10,783 nucleotides of DNA from Candidatus Gerdarchaeota archaeon (GTDB lineage: Archaea > Asgardarchaeota > Heimdallarchaeia > JABLTI01): assembly GCA_016839405.1 (NCBI GenBank), contig JAEOUJ010000196.1, positions 1-10,783 on the forward strand, written 5' to 3'. Below the pieces are notes generated by a model. The model had not been told where the DNA came from and did no database searches. It saw nothing but the letters and a program-made list of their open reading frames with translations. Numbering within the stretch: position 1 is the first letter of the stretch; each line of letters starts with the position of its first letter. Shown in pieces: positions 6,363 to 10,783 of the stretch. The position numbers were made by a program, and so were the translations under genes.

Positions 6363-7478
6363 ATGATCGCAGATGCTTCCTTCAAAGAAAAAATGAGTAC
6401 TTTAATTATCGATGATGAAGAAGATATTAGAGAAATATTCATCGAAATTCTCAAGAGAAATGGGTATAAAAATGTGGAAAGTGTAGGATCCGGAGAGGAA
6501 GCAGTTGAGAAGTTCAAAAAAGAACCTATTGATATTGCATTAATTGATCTTAATTTGCCAGATATAAATGGTATAGATTTGATAGGTAAATTACGAATAA
6601 TTAACCCAGATGCAGAATTCATTATAATAACAGGTTATGGTTCTTTAGATTATGCCATAAAGGCAATGCAAATTGATGTTGGGGCTTTCCTTGAAAAACC
6701 AGTTAGTTCTGATAAATTACTTAGAACTCTTGAAGAAGTTATGATCAAACTTAATCTAAAATTAGAGAATCAAAAATTCTTTGAAGATTTAGGATTAGCT
6801 AATAAACAAATTATGTTTCTAAATGATCTTTTAGTAAATAATGTTGATGAATTAAATCAATCATTACTTCTAACAATGGTTCAAATAGAGAAATTAAACC
6901 CAACAAATGAGCAGAAAAAAGTTTTACGTTTATTTCAACAAGCAATTAGAAAAAATGCTCGATTAACTCGTAATATTAAGAAATTACAGTCAATTTCTAA
7001 TAAATCAGATTCTGATCTAGTAGATATTGAGCTTTCATCTATTTTTAATAATGTAATAAACCGCCTTCGTAACGATTATAGTGATAAGAAATTTGAAATA
7101 ATTGGTGATTACCATAAAGAAAGACATATTCATGCAGATAATGATTTAATGCACATGTTAACAGAATTGTTTCTTATATCGATTTTAAATGATCCTAGTC
7201 CAAAAATTAAAATTAATGTTAATTTTTCTGAGGTAGAAAAAAATCAAGAAAAATATCTTAAAATGAATGTTAAAGCCTTTCATTTAAAATACATATATGA
7301 TCAAAGAGATATTACACAACCAACTGATTTGAAAATATCGACAAATGAATATTCATTTCAAGATTTAGGACCTTTTATAATTAATTCATTAATACGTTTG
7401 TATAAGGGATATGTTGAATTACCAGATAAAGATAGCAATAATTTACTGGATATATATTTACCATTAGGCCAAAATTAA
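6363..7478 (+). CDS. Response regulator with degenerate histidine-kinase-like output region
   Basis: Residues 11-130 form a complete receiver (REC) domain. The acidic pair D17-D18, phospho-acceptor D62 in ALIDLNLP, switch T90 in IIITGYG, and K112-P113 in FLEKP are all intact, so it should accept phosphate. The remaining 240 residues are not a DNA-binding domain. FLNDLLVNNVDELNQ (152-166) aligns by eye with the H-box of archaeal histidine kinases (pattern xNDLLxHDIxNxNQ), but the histidine-aspartate is replaced by N159-N160. A second helix (about 180-215) completes a dimerisation-like hairpin. HADNDLMHMLTELFLISILND (257-277) sits where the N-box would be but lacks NLxxNA. DLGP (334-337) and the ending LLDIYLPLG match the last part of an HATPase fold without its glycine motifs. 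I infer a pseudo-kinase output, perhaps a phosphorylation-controlled protein-binding scaffold. No histidine kinase gene is in the window. Confidence 0.87.
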   Translation: MIADASFKEKMSTLIIDDEEDIREIFIEILKRNGYKNVESVGSGEEAVEKFKKEPIDIALIDLNLPDINGIDLIGKLRIINPDAEFIIITGYGSLDYAIKAMQIDVGAFLEKPVSSDKLLRTLEEVMIKLNLKLENQKFFEDLGLANKQIMFLNDLLVNNVDELNQSLLLTMVQIEKLNPTNEQKKVLRLFQQAIRKNARLTRNIKKLQSISNKSDSDLVDIELSSIFNNVINRLRNDYSDKKFEIIGDYHKERHIHADNDLMHMLTELFLISILNDPSPKIKINVNFSEVEKNQEKYLKMNVKAFHLKYIYDQRDITQPTDLKISTNEYSFQDLGPFIINSLIRLYKGYVELPDKDSNNLLDIYLPLGQN

Positions 7479-7498
7479 TTCTTGATATAAAAAACCAA

Positions 7499-7518
7499 AA
7501 GAAGCTTTTAAGCTTCTT
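7499..7518. terminator. Perfect inverted repeat between convergent genes, two-way terminator
   Basis: AAGAAGCTT (7499-7507) and AAGCTTCTT (7510-7518) form a perfect 9-bp inverted repeat with TT between them. On the minus strand it begins directly after the stop codon of the EMC6-like gene (7519-7521) and is followed by TTGGTTTTTT. On the plus strand it comes 20 bp after the response-regulator stop and is followed by CTAATTTTGATTTT. Both transcripts could end here. T-runs alone often suffice in archaea, so the hairpin may also serve to protect RNA 3' ends. Confidence 0.6.
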
Positions 7519-8229
7519 CTAATTTTGATTTTCTTTACGTTGTTGACGCCTTAGCAAGAAAGTCATCAAACCTAGAGTACTTAAAATAACCAGTATAAAT
7601 GATAAATATGGAATACCTGCTGCTGATGTAGTCCTTGTAGATGTATAAATTAATTCAGTTCCATTTGTAGTTGTTGTAATTATTGTTTCTAAAATCCCCC
7701 ACCAATCAGCCATCGTTGGAGCATAAAGTGATGTAAACATAAGTACCCAAAATAGAGTAAATAATGCCAAATAAGGAAAGAAGCCACTAAAAATAACTTC
7801 CTTAAAATTCCATTCTAGTTTAAATAAGTAGTAACCTCCAGCAGTTATTGCTGCATAAACTCCAAGCATGAGGATCAACCACCAACCTCTTTGTGCACCT
7901 ACTAGACCTAAAATAATCCCAAGAATGCAACCTGTTAAAATTTTAATCCAATATAATCTTTGATTATTATCCATTTTTTTAATTGATTTCAATCTTCGTT
8001 GGAACCAATTTAAATCAGATTCCTCTATTGTTTCCTTTTCAGCTAGTGAAAAATCTTCAGGAAGTTCATATTCATCATAATCTATATCATCTTTATCAAC
8101 TTTAGTTGTAGGCTCTCCTTCAATTTCACCATCATAGCTGTCTTCATATTCACTTAAATCAACTTCTTCTTCGGCTTTTTCCTTATTAGATTTGGAGGAA
8201 ACTTTTTGATTACGTTTCTTTTTTGACAT
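7519..8229 (-). CDS. EMC6/Rab5ip-like membrane protein with acidic N-terminal tail
   Basis: The 236-residue protein has three parts. Residues 1-20 are strongly basic (MSKKKRNQK). Residues 20-72 are very acidic and probably disordered, and 75-93 form a basic amphipathic helix. Three membrane helices follow at about 94-112, 116-136 and 145-168. This block aligns by eye with eukaryotic EMC6: NNQRLYW before helix 1, LTGCILGIILGLVGAQRGW across helix 1 and its turn, and IFSGFFPYLALFTLFWVL in helix 3, which resembles the LFTGGL...TYVLFWTFLYG stretch of EMC6. EMC6 is a core subunit of the ER membrane complex, which inserts membrane proteins with the Oxa1-family subunit EMC3. A threonine-rich outside loop (169-205, one NGT sequon) and a fourth helix (206-226) ending in RRQQRKE are additions. 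Charge distribution places both ends in the cytoplasm. GGAG, 10 nt upstream, supports the start. The EMC6 assignment is by recognition and has not been checked by a profile search. Confidence 0.72.
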   Translation of the reverse strand: MSKKKRNQKVSSKSNKEKAEEEVDLSEYEDSYDGEIEGEPTTKVDKDDIDYDEYELPEDFSLAEKETIEESDLNWFQRRLKSIKKMDNNQRLYWIKILTGCILGIILGLVGAQRGWWLILMLGVYAAITAGGYYLFKLEWNFKEVIFSGFFPYLALFTLFWVLMFTSLYAPTMADWWGILETIITTTTNGTELIYTSTRTTSAAGIPYLSFILVILSTLGLMTFLLRRQQRKENQN

Positions 8230-8233
8230 TATT

Positions 8234-8243
8234 GGTGATCTCC
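8234..8243. promoter_or_regulatory. One 10-bp element serving as Shine-Dalgarno site on both strands
   Basis: Read on the plus strand, GGTGATC (8234-8240) pairs with the 16S tail and ends 4 nt before the TTG start at 8245. Read on the minus strand, the same segment is GGAGATCACC, with the GGAG core (8243-8240) ending 10 nt before the ATG at 8229. This forces the leaders of the two divergent messages to overlap in antisense and their promoters to lie inside each other's coding region. Confidence 0.6.
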
Positions 8244-8244
8244 T

Positions 8245-10263
8245 TTGAAAGCATCAATGACTAATTTCGATATTAATGCAATAATCAATGAACTTACACA
8301 GCGTTTTAGTGGAAGCGAACTTAAAAACATTTTTGAACTTAGTGGTAAGTTCTTTTTTAGATTTAGAACGAAAACTGAAGGCACACAAATATTAGTTGTA
8401 GATCCTGGTAAAACAATCTATATAACGAAATATAAACGCAATTTTCCTCCAAGTCCTTCTGGTTTATGTAAGGTATTCCGCATACATATTAAAGGTAAAT
8501 GGTTAAAATCAATTTACCAATATGATTTTGATCGTATTTGTGTTTTAGAATTTGAAGCTTTTGAAAAAGTGTATACTTTAATTATCGAATTGTTTAGTAA
8601 AGGTAATGTTATTTTAATAAGTCCAGAAAAAAAAGTATTAGTAGCATTAAATTACAAAAAAATGCGTGATCGTGATATACATCCAGGGATTGAATTTCAA
8701 TTTCCACCAAGCAGTGGTCAAAATTTCATGGAAGCAGATTTAGATTGGGTTGCTTCCCAATTAAAAGAAGTGAAGGAAAAGGATATTGTAACACTCATTT
8801 CAAGAACATTAAATATAAACAAATTATATGCCCAAGAAATTTGCTTGCTTGGTAATATAAATCAAGAATTAAAACCTGATGAAATTTCTGATGAAATTAT
8901 TAATGATATTATTTCTGCTGTTAAAAAATTACGAAAAAAAACTTTAGATAATAAATTAAAATCACAAAAATACTATACCAAAGATACTAATGAATTGATT
9001 GACATAACACCTTTTCCATTAGATGCTTATAGAGAATATAAACAAGTGAGTCACGATTCTTTTTCAGAAGCCCTTGATGAATATTTTAGTACTATAGATG
9101 TTGAAATGGAATCCACTGTTGAATTAACAGCTGAAAATAAGAAAATAAAACATCTAATAGAAGTAAGGAAAAAGCAAGAAACTCATTTGGATAATATGCA
9201 AAATCAAGCAGATGAAGAAAAAGAGAAAGGGAATTTAATTTATCTTTATCTTGCAGAATTAGATGAATTACTTCAAACAATTACTAATGCAAGAAGGAAA
9301 AACATCAGTTGGGATGAAATAAAAGATAAATTAATGGAAGCTAGTGAGAAAAATGTCAAAGGTGCTCGTTTATTAAAGAAAATAAAAGAGAAAAACAAGA
9401 ATATAATCGTAGAATTGGATGGAAAAGAAATTACACTAGATTTTCTAAAAACAGCATCTGAAAATGCAAATGATATGTATAAATTAGCTAAGAAATCAGA
9501 AAGTAAGATTCCTGGTGCACAAAAGAAAATTGATGAATTAAACGCACAAATTTCTAAACTTGAAGCTGGTTTAGAAGTAATGACCCAAAAGGAATCAATT
9601 TTAATTGAAAAAAAGAAAAAAGAATGGTTCGAAAAATTCCATTGGTTTAGATCATCAGATGGATATCTTGTAATAGCTGGTAAAGATTTACGCTCAAATA
9701 ATGATTTAGTTAAAAAATATCTAGAAAAAGATGATTTGTTTTTACATGCAGATATACATGGAGCTTCTGTAGTTGTAATAAAATCTGAAGGTAAAGAAAT
9801 TCCTAAAACAACAATCAATGAAGCAGCACAATTCTCAGTTGTTTACTCAAAAGCATGGAAGGATAATCTAAGCTCTCAAGATACATACTGGGTTAATTCA
9901 GATCAAGTTTCTTTTTCTGCTCCATCTGGTGAGTATTTAGCAAAAGGCAGTTTTATTATAAAAGGAACAAAAAACATAATAAAAAATGTCCCATTAGAAA
10001 TTTCTGTTGGGGTTGTAATCGAAGAAAAATGGGCTTTTGTTGTTTGTGGACCACATAATGTTTTAGAGAGATTGAAAAGCGTAGAAAAATCAAAAATAAT
10101 CAAATTAATTCCCGGTGATATCATTAAAAGTAAAATGGCAAAAACTATTGTTAATATATTCCTTGAAAATATTGATGAAAAAGATGCATCTAAGATTAAT
10201 GCAATAGCATTAAATGAACTAATCTCCATTCTTCCAGGTGATTGTTTTATTAAAAAAGATTAA
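8245..10263 (+). CDS. rqcH: RqcH/NEMF/Rqc2-family ribosome quality-control factor
   Basis: The 672-residue protein has the NFACT layout: NFACT-N (about 6-140), a helix-hairpin-helix-like middle (about 180-235), a long charged coiled coil (about 290-460) and NFACT-R (about 460-575). NFACT-R is clear: KFHWFRSSDGYLVIAGKD from residue 464, then LHADIHGAS (500-508). The Asp-Arg pair needed for tRNA binding and C-terminal tailing in characterised RqcH/Rqc2 proteins is present as D96-R97 in QYDFDRICVLEF. The family binds the large ribosomal subunit carrying a stalled nascent chain and, in bacteria and yeast, adds alanine (or alanine/threonine) tails; presence of the DR pair suggests this archaeal form can do so too. 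There is no NFACT-C domain, as usual outside eukaryotes. The start is TTG at 8245, chosen because GGTGATC lies 4 nt upstream. The first ATG (8257) is 16 nt from that site. In NFACT-N the usual LRK segment reads VFRIH here. Confidence 0.93.
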   Translation: MKASMTNFDINAIINELTQRFSGSELKNIFELSGKFFFRFRTKTEGTQILVVDPGKTIYITKYKRNFPPSPSGLCKVFRIHIKGKWLKSIYQYDFDRICVLEFEAFEKVYTLIIELFSKGNVILISPEKKVLVALNYKKMRDRDIHPGIEFQFPPSSGQNFMEADLDWVASQLKEVKEKDIVTLISRTLNINKLYAQEICLLGNINQELKPDEISDEIINDIISAVKKLRKKTLDNKLKSQKYYTKDTNELIDITPFPLDAYREYKQVSHDSFSEALDEYFSTIDVEMESTVELTAENKKIKHLIEVRKKQETHLDNMQNQADEEKEKGNLIYLYLAELDELLQTITNARRKNISWDEIKDKLMEASEKNVKGARLLKKIKEKNKNIIVELDGKEITLDFLKTASENANDMYKLAKKSESKIPGAQKKIDELNAQISKLEAGLEVMTQKESILIEKKKKEWFEKFHWFRSSDGYLVIAGKDLRSNNDLVKKYLEKDDLFLHADIHGASVVVIKSEGKEIPKTTINEAAQFSVVYSKAWKDNLSSQDTYWVNSDQVSFSAPSGEYLAKGSFIIKGTKNIIKNVPLEISVGVVIEEKWAFVVCGPHNVLERLKSVEKSKIIKLIPGDIIKSKMAKTIVNIFLENIDEKDASKINAIALNELISILPGDCFIKKD

Positions 10264-10290
10264 ACTAATTACAAATAGAAATAAAAGAAA

Positions 10291-10313
10291 TCGGAAGAGT
10301 AAACTCTTTCCGA
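10291..10313. terminator. Hairpin after rqcH, likely terminator
   Basis: TCGGAAGAGT (10291-10300) and ACTCTTTCCGA (10303-10313) pair over ten bases with a single unpaired base in the right arm and a two-base AA between the arms. It lies 27 bp after the rqcH stop and before the convergent aIF1 gene, so it could end transcription from either side. No long T-run follows directly on the plus strand (TTTTTT comes at about 10344). On the minus strand TTTCTTTTATTT follows closely, so it may serve aIF1 better. Confidence 0.45.
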
Positions 10314-10317
10314 AATG

Positions 10318-10332
10318 GCTTCGAAAGGAAGC
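10318..10332. repeat. Second short hairpin between rqcH and aIF1
   Basis: GCTTC (10318-10322) and GAAGC (10328-10332) form a perfect 5-bp stem with a GAAAG loop, 4 bp after the first hairpin. The two hairpins in tandem may act together in two-way termination or 3'-end protection. A run of six T follows on the plus strand about 10 bp on. Confidence 0.35.
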
Positions 10333-10359
10333 TTAATGGTGTATTTTTTAAATGCGTAT

Positions 10360-10668
10360 CTATTGAATATCGATATTTGAACTATCATACCCTTCAGCTA
10401 AAAGGAGATCTTTAATTCTATATCGATGGTCACCTTGAAGTTCAATAACTCCATCTTTAGCAGTACCACCACAAGCACATTTATTCTTTAGACGTGTTGT
10501 TAAAGAATTAAGATCAACTTCTTTGGGGTTGATTCCCATTATCAAAGTGACTTCTCGTCCCCATTTTCTTGTTTCAATACGCACTTTAATCCTTTGTTCT
10601 TCCTTGGCAATAGCTTGGCACATACAAAGCTCATCTGGAAGCCCACATTTCGGACAAGTTCCTGGCAT
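10360..10668 (-). CDS. sui1: Translation initiation factor aIF1 (SUI1/eIF1 family)
   Basis: This 102-residue protein is the archaeal form of eIF1, which binds the small ribosomal subunit near the P site and checks start-codon selection. The N-terminal CPKCGLPDELCMC gives four cysteines (C5, C8, C15, C17), a zinc-knuckle-like addition typical of archaeal aIF1. The SUI1 domain spans about 25-102: IKVRIETRKWGREVTLIMGI (27-46), then LKNKCACGGTAKDGVIELQG with its conserved CACGG, and an ending IKDLLLAEGY. The length is normal for the family. The start is supported by AGAGGAT (10676-10682), 7 nt upstream. It runs convergently to rqcH across about 96 bp containing two hairpins. No partner gene follows it in the window. 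Confidence 0.95.
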   Translation of the reverse strand: MPGTCPKCGLPDELCMCQAIAKEEQRIKVRIETRKWGREVTLIMGINPKEVDLNSLTTRLKNKCACGGTAKDGVIELQGDHRYRIKDLLLAEGYDSSNIDIQ

Positions 10669-10783
10669 AATATTTATCCTCTAAATTTTTACCTCGCAAT
10701 TTTTGTGAAAGTTAATTCATTATGTGAAATAATATAATAAATAGTTTTTCTTATAAAAGTTTGTTTTTATATAAAATTCTCTA
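10669..10783 (-). promoter_or_regulatory. Upstream region of aIF1 with ribosome-binding site and candidate TATA boxes
   Basis: No gene is visible in these 115 bases. The Shine-Dalgarno site AGAGGAT is at 10676-10682 (minus strand). Two AT-rich stretches could be TATA boxes on the minus strand: TATTATATTATT around 10730-10741, implying a leader of about 40 nt, and TTTTATATAAAA around 10765-10776, implying a leader of about 75 nt. The second is the better match to the archaeal consensus but, being nearly palindromic, could instead belong to a plus-strand gene beyond the edge. Confidence 0.4.

Noticed and set aside
6341..6622. Minus-strand frame of 93 codons over the start of the response-regulator gene
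   Set aside because: It is antisense to an intact receiver domain; its serine/isoleucine/leucine-rich translation is typical of a shadow frame.
9273..9818. 181-codon open frame on the minus strand inside rqcH
   Set aside because: It is wholly antisense to clear NFACT coding sequence. Its translation is rich in F, S and I, as expected for the reverse of a lysine/glutamate-rich coiled coil, and it has no recognisable domain.
9903..10229. Minus-strand frame of 108 codons over the C-terminal part of rqcH
   Set aside because: It is antisense to the NFACT-R domain and C-terminal region and shows no independent support.
10315..10380. 21-codon plus-strand ORF after rqcH
   Set aside because: It overlaps both a hairpin and the antisense end of aIF1, has no Shine-Dalgarno site, and is within chance expectation.
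1..10783. CRISPR array, insertion sequence, prophage, toxin-antitoxin or tRNA/rRNA gene
   Set aside because: I saw no spaced direct repeats, transposase or integrase motifs, toxin/antitoxin pair, or cloverleaf with a conserved T-arm by eye. The base composition looks even across the window.

Overview
This window looks like chromosome of an AT-rich archaeon. The evidence is a SUI1/aIF1 translation factor with an N-terminal zinc knuckle of archaeal type, an archaeal-length RqcH/NEMF protein, Shine-Dalgarno sites matching the archaeal 16S tail (GGAGGTGATC) mixed with apparently leaderless genes, and extracytoplasmic domains rich in N-glycosylation sequons. A membrane protein that aligns well by eye with the eukaryotic ER membrane complex subunit EMC6 points towards an Asgard archaeon (Promethearchaeota). 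That assignment is inference, not proof. No phage, insertion sequence, CRISPR, rRNA or tRNA signal was found.

Layout. (1) 1-650, minus: the 5' part of a class I SAM-dependent methyltransferase that runs off the left edge. (2) 776-3659, plus, a probable operon: a membrane-anchored DUF362 protein, an aminoglycoside/choline-kinase-fold phosphotransferase, and a 50-residue helical protein too short for routine ORF calling. (3) 3674-5317, minus: an N-acyl-D-amino-acid deacylase, divergent from (4) 5372-6199, plus: a two-domain GNAT acetyltransferase. These two share a 54-bp AT-rich promoter region. (5) 6363-7478, plus: a response regulator whose output half looks like a histidine kinase core that has lost its phosphorylatable histidine and ATP-binding motifs. 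(6) 7519-8229, minus: the EMC6-like membrane protein. (7) 8245-10263, plus: RqcH/NEMF, the ribosome-associated quality-control factor. (8) 10360-10668, minus: aIF1.

Convergent gene ends are separated by inverted repeats that look like two-way terminators: a perfect 9-bp repeat at 7499-7518 and tandem hairpins at 10291-10332. The most informative part is 7.5-10.7 kb. There, an EMC6-like membrane-insertase candidate sits head to head with RqcH/NEMF, with only 15 bp between start codons. One 10-bp element in that gap reads as a Shine-Dalgarno site on both strands. With aIF1 next to it, this segment gathers genes for translation start, rescue of stalled nascent chains and, by inference, membrane protein biogenesis. 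The left half is more ordinary metabolic and accessory content.

The strongest candidates for something little described are the EMC6-like protein with its acidic N-terminal tail and fourth membrane helix, the back-to-back ribosome-binding sites between it and rqcH, and the receiver plus pseudo-histidine-kinase fusion.
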